From: Albifimbria verrucaria
Lineage: Eukaryota > Ascomycota > Sordariomycetes > Hypocreales > Stachybotryaceae
Direction: 5' to 3'
NCBI GenBank assembly: GCA_020081605.1
Contig: JAHREC010000013.1
Coordinates: forward strand, 186,001 to 250,000
DNA length: 64,000 nucleotides
Both the position numbers and the translations under genes were made by a program. Shown one piece after another: positions 1 to 12,009 of this stretch; position 1 is the stretch's first letter; each line of letters opens with the position of its first letter. A model generated the notes under the pieces. That model searched no databases. It was given only the letters and a program-made list of their open reading frames with translations, and was not told the origin of the DNA.

Positions 1-102
1 CATTATTTTTATACCTGCTAGACATGAGCTTGCATGCTCTTGTCTTTCTCCTAAGTCTTCTTTTTCGGATGATTATGTTGCACTTCGAGGCCTCCTAATC
101 GA

Positions 103-881
103 ATGGAAAAAGCAAAATTCCCTAATCCACTCTTGATTGGCCACAACAGCCTCTTGGAGCATCTGCAACGACTCCATAGTCGTCTCCTATTCTACATTGA
201 GAATTATCCTATGAAGTCCACTGCCGTATACCCTTCACGCGAGTGTCTCTGCCTTCCTGACAGGTATGTGTGTTTGACATTCAAAGGTCAAATAATCTCG
301 AAAAGGGTTGATGCAGAACTTCTTACGAGTCCCGAGCGGAAATTACTTTTCCGTGCATTCCTAGGGCACGAGCTTAAACAAGTATACTTTGAATGCGAAG
401 GCGACTCGCAGCCCTTGCAGGAACTACTTGTAGATAATGCGTTCCATCAGTACGCAGGCCAAGAATTTCAGCCCCGTGAATCAGATGATCTCGCTTGTGT
501 TTTATCTTATCAGGGTCACTGTTATGCGCTCTGGCAGCGCACTGCGGTGATTATTGGCTGCTGAATGTGCCCCAAGGCTCCATGTTCATCAATGAACTGC
601 TGCCTCCCGACAACTTTTTCAACCTCTATATCTCTAACATGATGCGTTCGAGAACCCATGGCCTCGGTGTTACTATGAATTTAATCCAAACTACAGTATC
701 GGATTGTTACGACAACCAATCCCAATATGCATCCTTTAAAACTTGTTTGAAAGGAATTCCAAAGCAAAGTCTGGAAGTACGTCTGAATTTGATACAGCTA
801 GAGGCGGATTATGCGTCAATGATTGTCCTGGCACTCGCTCTTGCCAGTGGTGAGATGCAGCTGACTAGGGCAGCTAACTAG
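103..881 (+). CDS. Unknown protein, reading frame broken once
   Basis: I do not recognise this protein. The first part runs from the ATG at 103 to about 545, and the second part continues in another frame to the stop at 881. The two parts overlap around 500-560, so a one-base shift near there joins them into about 255 residues. No signal peptide, membrane segment or zinc motif is visible. An upstream frame covering about 70-130 also reads like coding sequence, so the true start may lie outside the window and this may be the 3' part of a longer gene. The next gene is convergent on the minus strand, about 100 bp away. It could be the C-terminal part of a regulator, but nothing proves that. Confidence 0.4.
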
Positions 882-982
882 CCTTACTTCACTTGGCTTT
901 AATATACAAATGGGGTTATTCAAGTAGCGACAGAAAATGTAAATTATAGCCTAATTTTGCTATTATTGCGCTTACATGGACT

Positions 983-2010
983 TCATAGCGAAAGCCCCTT
1001 TTCCAGCTCTTGGACGATTTCCTTCGCTAAAATATGATGCAACGACTGACTGGGATGAAGATTGTTGATCCAAAAGTACTCATTTGCTGCATATTCGCAT
1101 TCGTCATACTTATCGTCCCACTCGGGCGTCCCATTCTGGTAGGCCGAGCAGTATCCCAGCGTGTTCTTATAGACTGATGTTTCCTCGAATTGAGTGGGGT
1201 CATCCATGACTTGGTTGAAAAGCTTGTAGGCATCAAAGAAGAAGACGGTTGTGTGGGCCAAGTCGTGATTGACCTTGCGCGCAAGCTTGTACAGTTTGCT
1301 GTTATAATCAGCAACGGCAGCCTTCATGACCGGGATGCGTGTTGCGCTAGCACTGGAGCCGGTGACGCGAGGAGATCGCTCAAGAGGGGTATATTGATGA
1401 AGAGGAAGTTTCTAAGTCCGGCGTCGTGCATCTGTTCTACCAATTCATAGAGCCGGTTAATAGCGGCAGTATAGGCGGACAAATTTTGGTTGAGGTAGGA
1501 ATTGACAAGGTCATTAATGCCAATCCAGATAGGCACCAAAGACGTACTTCCTTCGAAGAAGTTTGGGGCCGCATACTTTTGGAGAAATGTGTCGTTCAGC
1601 TGGCTGGCAACATCGGTGCCTGAACTAGATGACAAAACATCTTGGTCAATTGTTGCTCCACTCTGAGCCAGGTCATATGTCAAGAACAGCGACTGATTGT
1701 ATGTAGTGGTCAAGAAGTCGACCCAATTCTTGCCGTTGGAACTGGTCTTTCCATGATTGCCAAAGGATTTGATGCCGAGGGTTGCTCGCCATCAGGCTTG
1801 AAATTGATCCTCGAGTACGAATCTCCACTATCAATAATCAGCATAGCCTAGTGCATAACGGTTCAGAGTACAGAAAAGTGCTGACAAGATGAACAGTTTA
1901 GCGATTTTGCCAAAACCTTTGAATTCTCGGGGCTGCAGTTCCCTTATCGGCGTGGCAACGGCCATCGCTGAGACCAAGGCTTGTGCAATGATGACCCGTG
2001 TGATCTTCAT
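983..2010 (-). pseudogene. CE16-like GDSL (SGNH) acetylesterase, two frame breaks
   Basis: Secreted carbohydrate acetylesterase of the SGNH/GDSL fold, of the kind that removes acetyl groups from plant cell-wall sugars. The start at 2010 gives a signal peptide (MKITRVIIAQALVSAMAVA). A short GT-AG intron then ends at about 1836, after which the splice restores FIFGDSY, the GDSL block with the catalytic Ser. Family features follow in order: the SASNP region, NGKNWVDFL, WIGINDL (block III, oxyanion Asn) and, near the end, HPSQ, which supplies the block V catalytic His. The frame shifts at about 1753 in a G run between SASNP and the HGKT stretch, and again near 1395 before the RSPRVTG stretch. All catalytic blocks survive, so this may be a live gene with sequence errors and not a dead one. 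Confidence 0.75.
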
Positions 2011-2591
2011 GATACGACTGTTCTAAATTCAAGACTTGAATGTACGTCAAATACACTCGGCACACTGCCTTAGATTCAACAAGCAGATCGTGTTATGTTT
2101 ATTATGCATTTTTCGCAGCAGATGTTCCTGTTCTCGTTCAAAATAGGCCGAAGCAAAGCCACACATCGTCACTCTAATTACCCACCTCTGCCAGGCTAGT
2201 CACAGAGCGAGCATATGTTCGCACCGAGAGAAGGCTATGGCTGCAGGTATCTGCAGCTATTTTGGAATCTACATCAACTTCCGTAACTCCGGGCTCGTAG
2301 AAAGCACAGATCCGGCTGTGCGGGGTCTTCTCAACGTTCCCTTCCGTTCTGCCGAGTCCTCAGTAGCCGGCCCCTGGTTGAAAAGATTACAAGCATCTCG
2401 GACATTTCGATGCGATCGCGGGACTCGGATGATCGTGCGGGGAAAGTTAGCCCGACTCAACCCTCATGGTTTGCAAATTACCCCGAGGTTTTGTTAATCA
2501 GCTGTGTAATCAGTATGGGTTCAAGCTAACTACATTAAGCACAGATTGAGAGAGGCTCGGCCCGCTGTCAACGGTCCCTAGTCAGACTACC
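2011..2591. other. Intergenic spacer
   Basis: Between the minus-strand CE16-like gene and the end of the next minus-strand gene. It must hold the CE16 promoter. The short open frames here show no family motif and I see no repeat. Confidence 0.4.
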
Positions 2592-3837
2592 TCAAATTTT
2601 GTCCGACCCATTGTCATCTTCACGTGCTGGCTTGCCTAACATTTTCCTATACTGTTTCTCCAGTCGCTCCTCATGCCACTTCATGACCCGATTGTGGTTG
2701 TCTTCACCAGAACCAAACCAATCTTTATACAAGCTCAAGTCAACCCATTTTGAGCTCGGCATCCTCAGAGTTGGATCTTTTAACCCCCAAGCCTTAAGGC
2801 ATCCCCTTCCCACTTCTCACGTTTACCCTTGTCAAGCATAGATAGAGTCCTTTGTTGTAGTCTTCCAAGAGTGGGAAATTTCGCAGGGTCAGGCTGCATG
2901 CCAAATGCCTCGACTTCTCGGGCCTCCAGACTCATGAGAAACTCGTATGCGGTCATAAGCGAGGTTTTCACAGCCAACCAAGGTTCGTGATGGGGAGGGT
3001 AGGAATATCCAAGGTTAGCTTCATTCGGAATAAGATCAAATGAAACAGGCGCACTCAGCCCCTCCGTAATGCCGGTGCGGATAATATAGGCTGTGGTATC
3101 GCCTAGATCATTAGAGCTCAATAAGTCGTAGCCATTAGGATCAAGAACAATAATGACAGCTCTAAATGTAGGTCTAAGCAAGAATAGCTCCTGCTCGTTG
3201 GGCTGCAGCTCAGAAAACATCCACTCGGGAATTTTTTTGGGTCAGGATGTGCAAGTTGATTTCGGTATTCCTCGACTTGTCGACATATCCTATTATTGAG
3301 CTTGATTATCTTGCCGAATATTGCCTCCGGATGTCCATTCAAGCTTGGTATGGGTTTTGGACAAATTGTCTTCGCAATAAACTGGCCGTAATCAATCTCG
3401 CTCTCATAAGGACGGAACCACGTCTTGTATAACCAGTTATGAAGTTTCATCAAGAATAAGAGTATGCCTTGGTCCTCGACCTGGTAATCTGACAAAATGT
3501 AGAAAGGGGCTGTCCTATTGCAGCAGTCTGCATCCTGATCGAGTATCGACGTCATTGGGAGGTAGCCCTCGGAACCATCGACATCAAGGTGCGGGCGATA
3601 CACGTGGTATGGGTGTGTTGAAAGGCCCGCAAGTTGGCATCGGTGGTAGCTTTCAACGCATCCTCGCAGATGATGTAAGATGGCATGCTGCGGCAGCGAG
3701 TGTTTTCCGGTCCCATAAGGCACGATGCCGTTTTCCACTGTGTTCCTGTACTCTGCTACCTCAGCTTCTTGGTCCAAGTTTGGTTTTGTGCTACCAGAGT
3801 TCCCCTCTCCGGCAGAAGGTTTGGAGCGGTGCGACAT
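2592..3837 (-). CDS. Unknown protein of about 410 residues, two frame breaks
   Basis: I do not recognise the family. The start is taken as the Met of MSHRSKPSAGEG at 3837, because the upstream in-frame stretch (to 3960) is low quality. The N-terminal 200 residues contain a His/Cys-containing stretch (HLRGCVESYHRC) and a Trp/Tyr-rich stretch (HNWLYKTWFRPYE). The frame shifts at about 3228 beside a run of seven T, continues as FSELQPNEQELFLLRP, then shifts again at about 2803 beside a run of G to finish as a charged C-terminus ending GSDKI. Both joins give smooth protein, so one continuous gene is likely. There is no signal peptide or membrane segment, so a soluble intracellular protein is likely. 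No intron is needed. Confidence 0.5.
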
Positions 3838-4035
3838 GTTGTGTGTTGAAGACAATCGTTTGGTGGGAGATGGGTTCTTTGTGTTGCGTGCCTTGTGATG
3901 AAGAACATAAGGATTAGAAAGAAATTGAAAAGAATGAAGATGCAGTATATTTTTATCCACACGAACTCAAGGCCACGGTACCCTTGGGGCTGTCGCCAAA
4001 CTGTGTTGCCGGCATATGACTCATTGCCTACAAAG

Positions 4036-4195
4036 GTATCGCTTGGGCCACGCGACGAGTGAAGTTTAGGTTTCACTAGACATATGTACCACTGCGACAA
4101 CTTATTTTCAGACCATACATAAGTCCATCCGTTGGTCACTTTATTCTCTGAGCAGAACCAAAGTTGTGGAGGAATCGAGTGAGTAATATTAGGAC
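4036..4195 (-). repeat. Duplicated coding relic, copy 1
   Basis: About 160 bp are close to 28238-28400 in the same orientation. On the minus strand both copies encode nearly the same peptide, with FCSEN, GWTYVWS and LVKPKLHSSRGPSDTF in common, so the shared part looks like a fragment of an unidentified protein gene. Similarity begins at CAAAGGTATCGCTTGG on the plus strand and fades after the GGAATCGAG stretch. Confidence 0.65.
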
Positions 4196-5061
4196 CGAGC
4201 CTAGCAACGCATCTTCGCCAGGTAGAGTTTAGGTACGCCCTGTTTTCTCGCAAGCCTGTGGGTGGCACCATAGATTTAGCCTCAACCTTTCGCTTTTGTC
4301 ACGACCATTTCTTCCATCCTCACTTCAGCTCATTCTCCTTGCGCAAAAGTCAATATGGTGGCTCGCCAATGTCCACTTTATCTTTCCATAGAAGAGTTGC
4401 TTTTTGAAACCCGGAAGCCTGTTCATAGAGACGATGGAAGAAACAGCATTAAAACCTGAAAGTATAGATATGATTGATTGTATATAGTCTCTGTTATTTG
4501 CAAGCTACGCTCAATGATCTTGCGGTAACCAATGGATTAGACTCGATGACATATTTCATGTTAAAAATTATTGAACTTGTGTACGGGTGGAGACATTACG
4601 GCAAGACGGGACCGCATCAAGGATCATTGTATTTTACTGTCACTCAGACAGATCACAAATCAGCTATACTTAATTAAATCCTTTGTATTTTTTCAGTAGA
4701 TAGACGACATTACTAGATATATGTAAAATGTGTTGTATATTGGATTAAGGTAGAGAGTGACCGCTGCCATGACACAAAGCCTAACGGACAAATAACAGAG
4801 GCATGCAGATTTTTGCTATCTTGATCTTCCAGCATTGAACTTGCTGTTACTCTGTTTAAAATAGTAAGACCAAAACAGATAGTTAATCCGCGGGAAGAGG
4901 TCCACTTGATTGGATTGACCCCGCCTATCGGCGAGATTTCTCCCTGACAAGAAGAATACCCGAATAGCTAATTACTGAATACAATCATACGATCATACTC
5001 TGCCCCGCTATCGATTATTCCTGCGAATCCTAGCCGTCTAGCAGTTCATCATTCGATACGT

Positions 5062-5276
5062 ACAGTAGGACAGCAAAAGTTCGCCTACCTCAGGATTTCC
5101 ATTCAGCTAAAGGGCTTCATTTGTAAGAAGTTGTGATAAATATATCTTTATTAATTTATTTATGATCATATTATTACGAGTTCATTGAGTTTTTACTCGC
5201 TTATTGTTAGGTACTTGGTTGATTTTCTATCGTGATTTCTGCGCTAGATATGCGGAATTTCTGCCTTCCCACTGTA
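5062..5276. mobile_element. MITE with TA flanks, copy 1
   Basis: A 215 bp non-coding element with imperfect terminal inverted repeats. The left end is TACAGTAGGACAGCAAAAG and the right end, read on the other strand, starts TACAGTGGGAAGGCAGAAAT. It begins and ends with TA, as expected for Tc1/mariner-type insertions. A diverged second copy lies at 29881-30104 in the same orientation, sharing the sub-terminal CGCCTACCTC, the central TTATTGTTAGGT and GATTTTCTATCG blocks. There is no transposase, so it depends on an enzyme encoded elsewhere. Confidence 0.75.
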
Positions 5277-6063
5277 GACACTTTTTTCTTTTTGAATGAT
5301 TCAAGTGTCTACCCACTGCTAGTGATGGCTCCCGCCTGTAGTCGCATCGATTTTACTGACATCAGAGACAACATGAGCAAACCGACAAGGCCGCAAAATT
5401 AAAAGTACATCATGGCCCTCTCCTACATCATTTAGTTATTGTGTAAATACAATGTTAAAAAGATGTGGTATCTTATCGACGTCATGTCCCGCACATACAA
5501 CTCAGAATCATATACTCTAATGCACATAAATATGTTCTTCGCCATTTTTGTAGCGTCGGCCGTTGAAGAATTCCTGCTGTCCTGGTCATTATAAAGATCT
5601 TACAAACGCTGGTCCACTCTGACAAATCGGCATTTCATGGGTTGCATCTATGTATGCCAACATCAATTGCCGGGTCTACCTGCAGGCGTAGCATCGCCTG
5701 ACCTTGCCTACACCTGTTTTTAGCAATATCTCGGAACATAACATACCGAGTGGTCAATGAAACTATGCTGGGGTCAAGGTGTCAATCCGGTAGAATTTCT
5801 CTAAACAGAAGGATGCTTCAAGTGACGTGTGCAGAGCAATATTACAAATAGGGACAGAAGCTATCGTATGGGCTGTCTGCAAGGAGAAATAATTATCCAG
5901 TTTCTATTGGCTAGTTAGGAAAAGCTCGCTCTACCGTCGGAATGCGATCGTGGAAATGGCATGGATGGAATGCTGACATGGTCAATATATGAATGGCGGA
6001 TGCAGCAACTTCATTTCCATTCTCATACTATCAGCTGGTAAAATTCGCACGTCTTTCTCCAAC

Positions 6064-7229
6064 ATGCAGTGCCCAACTGTCGCCCTTCTCGTCCTTGCTG
6101 GTATATTTTCTCGTGTACAAGCAGCAGCCAGCTGGGAACTAACAACTACAAGCTTGGAAAGATGCACCATACTATCAGGGAGCAGGGGTATTCCGCCAAC
6201 CCCGTACCTTCAAGAGGAGTTGACCAGACTTTCGTTACTACTGTAACAGGATCGCCAATTACGACTCCATCCATCGTTCGAGTTACTCTCAGCACGACAG
6301 TGACTCTAACCGATCGTACGTCGATTGAATATATCAATACTGTGGAGACGGTGACTCTCCCTACTTCGACGAAGGGGTACTGGAACGAAGCGTGTTTGCA
6401 ACCGCCACTTGGCCGGTGACTGTATGCACCAATAGTGTTAAGCCAAAGGTAAAAACGGTTTATTCTGGTACCTATAAACCCATGTCTGGTCAGGTTACCA
6501 CGGTTCCTAAAGTCTACCCCACCGAAGTGGTTTGCTCTGGGGTTTAACAACAATTTGGATATCGCATCCGGAAGTGACCTCGGGTGTTGAAACTGTCACA
6601 GTCACACCCACGGTGAGAGTACCTGGATACAGTAAGCTGCTTTCTCCTCCTTCTTTTTTCTTTAGATTACTCTGGTCGAACCCTGATAGGGGCTTGTTGT
6701 TGTTCGAACTTCACTTTCTTCCAGTCAAAGCAACACCAACAATCATAGATTAACAGCTACCTCTTTTACACCAGCTACTACCTCTGTATCTACCATTGTG
6801 TGGGCTACTGACACCGTTTACGAAACTACGGTCACCAAGACATTCACGGAATATGTGGTTGCAAGCTCAAACAAATTCATCAGTACAGCATGCAAAGCCA
6901 CAGAGACCACTACTTATGCCGCGAAATGCGCGCCTACAAATCTCATAAACGCCATTAACGACCGCGGCCTGGTCTCTGGTAGCTACGCGAGTGATACAGC
7001 TGTTAGCTATAAGGGCGTTTATGATGATGACGCTCTCTACTATGATCCTAGCCTATGTTGCCAGATCTGCCAGGATAACAAGGGCTGCGGCGCAAGTTAT
7101 TGGGGTCCAGGTCCTGGGGCATGTGGAATTTTATTTGCGCCTGCAAACGCCACAGTAGGGGTGCGAAATGCGATGAATTTATCCTCAGCTTCCATTCAGA
7201 GGAGCGCAGGGCCGTCGGCTCAGGCTTAA
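6064..7229 (+). CDS. Secreted Ser/Thr-rich protein with C-terminal Cys-rich (PAN/apple-like) domain, frame-broken
   Basis: The ATG at 6064 opens a clear signal peptide (MQCPTVALLVLAGIFSRVQA). A Thr/Ser/Val-rich body follows (VTTVTGSP, VTLSTTVTLT, VTVTPTV), typical of heavily O-glycosylated fungal wall proteins. The C-terminal part, about 6760-7229, has a compact Cys-rich block (CCQICQDNKGCGASYWG and ACGILF), resembling the PAN/apple-like domain found at the end of such Aspergillus proteins. The frame changes near 6160, 6380 and 6540. A GTAAGC donor at about 6632 suggests one intron ending before 6760. With three shifts it could be a pseudogene, but the C-terminal domain is intact. The likely site is the cell wall or medium, and the function is unknown. 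Confidence 0.6.
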
Positions 7230-8157
7230 TCTATCAATCAGGGTGCGCGCTTATCGAATATGCAGGGGTCTCACCAACATGAACGAAAGGCAATGCTGGA
7301 GTTCAAGACTTCGGGCCATGTTCACTGCATTGCTTCACTATGAATGTAGGGTAGAAACTGAATATATCATCTCGAGAAGTAGTCTTATCTCTGCTTGAAG
7401 ATTAAACTATTCCTTAGATATAGGAATATTTTTATAACCGTATCAGCGGCTGTAAAATGTATAAAATGCCAAGCATGCACCTCGATCTACAAGCGGTTCA
7501 TAGTGTGCATAGACATCAAGGGATGGTCACACTTCTGCGGTCTCTCCACGATGCTTTCTCAGAGTCAGAGATTGCAGGCCAATCATGTCTGTGGACTAAA
7601 ACACGTGAGCTGAGTTTTCAGCGCAAATAGAAATCGCACTTTTTGGCTGGAGAAAGGGCTGTGAAGCAGTAATTCCGCAGAGTAGTACGATAACATTCTA
7701 ATCAGCCAACTTTCCACTCCAACAATAGATGAAAGCTAACGCATAGGAATCTAAGAGTGCTGGGAATAGGGGATATAGCAAAAGAAGTTACGTGACTGGG
7801 CTACAATACAGCCACATTCCTGTCGAAGGGTTATTGGCTGCTGCGAGTTCCGCATCTGCGTATTCTATCAATCCTATTTCACGCCACATTTATCACCTTC
7901 GCATCTCTCCGCCATCTCTGCCGCCAAGTCACCCGTAATTAACAATGAAAGTATTCATATCCGCCAGAATTAGATATATTATTAATCGAGAGATTAACCT
8001 CTGGTTGACTCGTGGACTAGAGAAGAACACAGGTTTATCTTTCACTGTGGGTGCATTAACTGGCCACTCAATGTCCTGAGCGAGCCATGGGACGAGCCCA
8101 TCCAAGTTGGTAGAACCATTGAGCGGCTGATGCAAGACAATCTATATCCAAACACAC
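7230..8157. other. Intergenic spacer
   Basis: Nothing coding recognised. The short open frames on both strands have no motif. A run of T/C-rich sequence lies before the regulator relic. Confidence 0.35.
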
Positions 8158-8831
8158 TATGGTTTCGTCTTTGAGAGCGGTACTCCTAATCGTGCCTTGT
8201 AAGTGGAGGCTCGAGCGAAAAGGCCACACCAAGAGTCGTCAGGTGTATTCAACTGTAAGAAACGGCGCATCAAGGGGTTTTGCGCCTTCTCCATTGCTAT
8301 TAAACGTATAGACAACCCCGGGATCGTTTACTAACAGCCGAAACAGTCAAGAGACTCGCCCGGCTTGTGGTCATTGTGTCAAGATTAGACTGAAGTGTGA
8401 GTACCCTTCACTACCAGGGGCTATTGATCAAGGGAGCATATCTGTAAGATTCAATGGCATGAACCAATGCGAACAAAGTTCCTTGTCGATATCCGCATCA
8501 CATCCATCAGGGTTAGCCCAATACTGTGGGTAATCCTTGGTTGAGGCTTGACACTGCACCCACATCCTTTCATTATCGTAATTCTTTGTTCACGAATATT
8601 AATAGTAACACATGTTTAAGCACTGATGACACCACTCTACATCAGCCAATCAAGAGGTGGAATGGCGAATCTTTCAATTCTGATTGGGCTGATGTCACCG
8701 ATATTGAAGCAAGACCATCCCAGGATAGAGTTGCATACCACAAATTTAGTACATTTTTATTTTTCCATTGCGTCCTGTCGTCTTTAGATACTGGCCTGAT
8801 ATTCTGCAGCTACAGGGAAGAAGATAGCTAG
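8158..8831 (+). pseudogene. Degraded Zn2Cys6 transcription factor
   Basis: Relic of a fungal binuclear-cluster regulator. Around 8215-8275 three frames together give HTKSR, then FNCKKRRIK, the first half of an Upc2-like zinc cluster, with an indel between the first two Cys. After a likely degenerate intron the second half appears at about 8352-8400 as ETRPACGHCVKIRLKCEY. The third Cys is lost. Downstream, an open frame at 8526-8831 (start codon ATG near 8526) has no recognised domain and may be the remnant of the body. Unlike the other broken genes here, a zinc ligand and the frame are both damaged, so I call it dead. Confidence 0.6.
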
Positions 8832-8998
8832 GAATAGGGAAAGATGGGAGAAAGAAATTCGTCTTCATCCATACACCAGCACAGATTTCTACGAGCAGTC
8901 GCCAACACAGGCATCTGAGGCCTCGTACATATCACAGCTTCCATGGGGCGGTGTGATGTCGAGGAAAATCAACATTCAGCGTTCGTCAAATATAAGGA

Positions 8999-9385
8999 CA
9001 TGGCCGTTTCCGACGAAAGTTGGATAGCGACGCAGACCAGTATGATAAAGATGAAGCCACCTGTTTCTACGAGCAGCACCTATGCAGACCCCCTTCACCT
9101 CCTCACATGACCCCTTGGACCACTACAAGACCTATTGCAAGTAGGAAGAGTTATGCCTCGGAACAGAGGGGTAGCGCCTACAGTAATTTAGGTAGTGTGG
9201 ACCTATCTCTCCTTCCTTCGGTCAAGGGCCTCATAACCGAAGACGACTCGTATAAAAGGTGTGTGGGCGATGACAAGCCTAATAGGGGCCATTTCTATTG
9301 TTATGAGCCCTTTCCTGAGCCCGTAGTATCATACACTACTGTGGAAACTTCCAGATCTGCCGCACAGGACCAACCGAGACAATAA
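8999..9385 (+). other. Possible coding remnant
   Basis: Two overlapping open frames of about 40 and 120 codons (the longer ends at 9385) have no recognised motif. The shorter begins at an ATG at 8999. The longer is acidic and Pro/Ser-rich and lacks an ATG near its start. It may be the tail of the degraded regulator just upstream, or a separate dead gene. Confidence 0.25.
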
Positions 9386-9957
9386 TTGCCCACATTGAAC
9401 AAGAGTCAGGCTTTCAGAATTTTACCTCTAAGGATAAAAACAAACAGTAATTGTATGTTCGACAACGGGAACTTTGGTTGTGAGGCTTCGCAAACACCTT
9501 CAGACATCATTGATGGCTCCAGCATCAGATATTAACTATAAACTTATTATACTACATATATTATAGAGATATAAATAGGTTAAGCATTTTGGCCCCATAA
9601 AATATTCATTGTCACTAAGCTGCCTTTGATATAGCCGCCGTAGTTATTCGGTCCTTCGGTGTAGATTTTTGCGAAAGCATATGCAAGGATGTATACGCTA
9701 CTGCTCTGTAGCTTGGTCCCAAGCGCTAGAAATTTTGTGATAAACGTAAAACACATGATTGGCCGACCCGGATCAGTCTGTAGCTTTACTTTAATTTATC
9801 CTATTACTCCATTGACCATAGTAATTGTTGTGGAGAAGCTGAATTTATGCGCCTACAAAACAGCCTCGTCCTACTCCATCACATTGCACGGTCTGTTCTC
9901 GTTGTCTATTGTATACTTAAAATTGTCTTATTTCGTCGAAAAAGACCTCTTGTCACA
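9386..9957. other. GH43 upstream region
   Basis: AT-rich spacer that must include the GH43 promoter. TATAAATA lies at about 9570. An in-frame upstream ATG at 9847 is discussed under the GH43 entry. Confidence 0.4.
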
Positions 9958-11648
9958 ATGTCAGCAAAGAATATTCAAAGCAAAATCAGCGCGAACTCTC
10001 GCAAGAACTTCATCAATCCTGTAATCTGGGAAGATTTGCCAGACATAGAAGTCATTCGAGTAGGCGACATATATTATATGAGTGCTTCTTCGTTTCACTT
10101 CTCCCCGGGAGCGCCAATTTTGCAGTCTTTCAACTTGGCCGATTGGGAATATATTGGTCATTCAGTTCCTGAGCTTGTATTTGGCGAACGGTTTTATTTG
10201 AATGGTCAACATACCGGCGCTTATGTGAAAGGCATATGGGCATCGACTCTGCGCTATCGAAAGAGTAATGGATTGTTCTATTGGTATGGCGCTATTCAGG
10301 GTACCGAACGGACCTATGCCTATACAGCCAAGGATCCCAAGGGTCCATGGACCCCTTTGTCACCAATCAACAAATTTTACTATGATCTTGGGCTTCTCAT
10401 TGATGAGGATGATACCATGTATCTTGCCTATGGTACCAAATCTATCTATGTCTCTCAATTAAGCACCGATGGAACCAGCGAAGTCATGAACAAGGTAAGT
10501 ATCCAATGGCAGAGACAAACCAGCATATCTTTGACACTTCGATAACAGCTCGTGTTTACGTCCGATGAGTATCTAGAGGGCGCTCGGATGTACAATATTG
10601 AACGCACGTACTACATATGGCTCACACGGCCATATGGAGGCCAGTATGTGCTTAAATCTTCAACAGGGCCCTTCGGACCTTATGAATGCCAGTGCGTTTT
10701 AGGGAACATACTCTCCCCGGTTCCAGGCTCTGGGTATCCCCATCAAGGAGCCTTGGTGGACACTCCTGAAGGAAACTGGTATTACATGGCGTTCATGGAT
10801 GGCTTTCCAGGCGGCCGTATTCCAATTCTTGCTCCGATTACTTTCGATCCGGCCGGGTGGCCAACGGTGAAGGTGGACAATTCAGCTTCTACGCCAATGT
10901 GGCAACGAGAGTATGCCGCTGTAGTCAACCACCGACACATCAAGCCATACAAAACGTGCTTTAGAACACACTGCTTCGACAAAAAGAACTGGAGCACTGC
11001 TGGGAATGGAATCATAACCCTGACAATTCAAGATGGCGTTTCGAAGAAGCCAGGTTACTTCTCGTGACTGGAACGATAACAGACAATCTTTACCTAGCAA
11101 CCAATACCCTTACTCATCGTACCATCGGCCCAAAGAGCATGGCTACCTTCTGCGTAGATACAGTAGGGCTCATTGATGGGGACAGAGCTGGTGTAAGCAT
11201 GTTCCGTAACCAGAGTGCATATATTGGCATTCACAAAGATGCCGGGGTTTCTCGACTAGTGTATGTTGATGACCTCAGAACGTCGCCCATCAGCATCCCT
11301 ACCGGGTGGTCCAATGGGCATCCAGTTGCTCTTGACTGGTCCGTTGATTCAAATGGAGCTATGAAGGCTGAGACGTCCTTGACTCATAAGCGAGTCTGGT
11401 TGCGGATCAAAGCAGACATCACGCCCGCGTTCTCGCACGGTCTGGAAAAGGAGACTAGGTACAGCACATTTGAGTATAGTTACGATGGGGCTTTATTTAC
11501 ACAGCTTGGTCCTGATTTTCTTCTGACCAACGAGGCTATAGGTTTCGTAGGATATCGGTTTGCGATCTTCAACTTTGCAACAAAAACACTAGGAGGCCAG
11601 CTTGTGCTGGAGCAGTGTGATGTGAACTCTTGGAATGAAAGCGTTTAG
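9958..11648 (+). CDS. GH43 family beta-xylosidase/alpha-L-arabinofuranosidase, probably intracellular
   Basis: Glycoside hydrolase of family 43 (five-bladed propeller), expected to release xylose or arabinose from short hemicellulose fragments. Exon 1 is 9958-10494, followed by a GTAAGT...AACAG intron (10495-10548) and exon 2 from 10549; the phase is kept. The three catalytic acids are visible: Asp in DLPDIEV, Asp in LLIDEDDTMYLAYG and the general acid Glu in YLEGARMYN. Further family motifs are GIWASTLRYR and FSPGAPILQS. A C-terminal beta-sandwich (DUF1349-like) follows after about residue 370. One base is missing at about 11052, where KKP should run into RLLLVTGTITDNLY. No signal peptide is seen from the ATG at 9958, which has a good CACAATG context. 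A start at 9847 would add a hydrophobic stretch. It heads the sugar-use cluster. Confidence 0.85.
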
Positions 11649-12009
11649 CAATGGCTGCAAGGATTTCAAGATTTCTGAAGACTTCTAAACTGAGATATTT
11701 TTCAGTCATATTGATTTGGTCTATTGGTTAGAACTATTGATGTGATCCCAAGAGAAAAGGCTTTTCGCGCACGCGCCTCGCGTTAGACATGAGCATAGGT
11801 TGGGCAACATAGACCTAAGACTCCATGTGCAGAATACCTTGTGTTAGAGCAGTGTTAGATGAAACTTTGCATTCAGTGTACGGGCGAACTATCTGAAATC
11901 GGGCTTGAAAATTGCATAGATGTGTTATTCACGGTTTACGGGGCAACGTCTCCAGCCATTTGATTGTATCATGTCAAGAGTTACTACCATGGTACGCAAA
12001 GGTCAACAA
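11649..12009. other. Convergent terminator region
   Basis: About 360 bp between the ends of the GH43 gene and the minus-strand regulator. It should contain both polyadenylation regions. No gene is seen. Confidence 0.4.

Larger units (their letters stand above)
3838..6063. other. Long AT-rich spacer with a relic and a MITE
   Basis: No convincing gene. It contains one copy of a duplicated coding relic (about 4036-4195) and one MITE copy (5062-5276), listed separately. The rest is AT-rich with only short open frames. It holds the promoter of the Ser/Thr-rich gene starting at 6064. Confidence 0.5.

Noticed and set aside
3756..4271. Long minus-strand open frame upstream of the 2.6-3.8 kb gene.
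   Set aside because: Its first half is the duplicated relic, and the rest overlaps the real gene in another frame.
9847..9957. Earlier in-frame ATG of the GH43 gene giving a hydrophobic N-terminus.
   Set aside because: The stretch does not look like a cleavable signal and GH43 homology begins after 9958, which also has a better start context.
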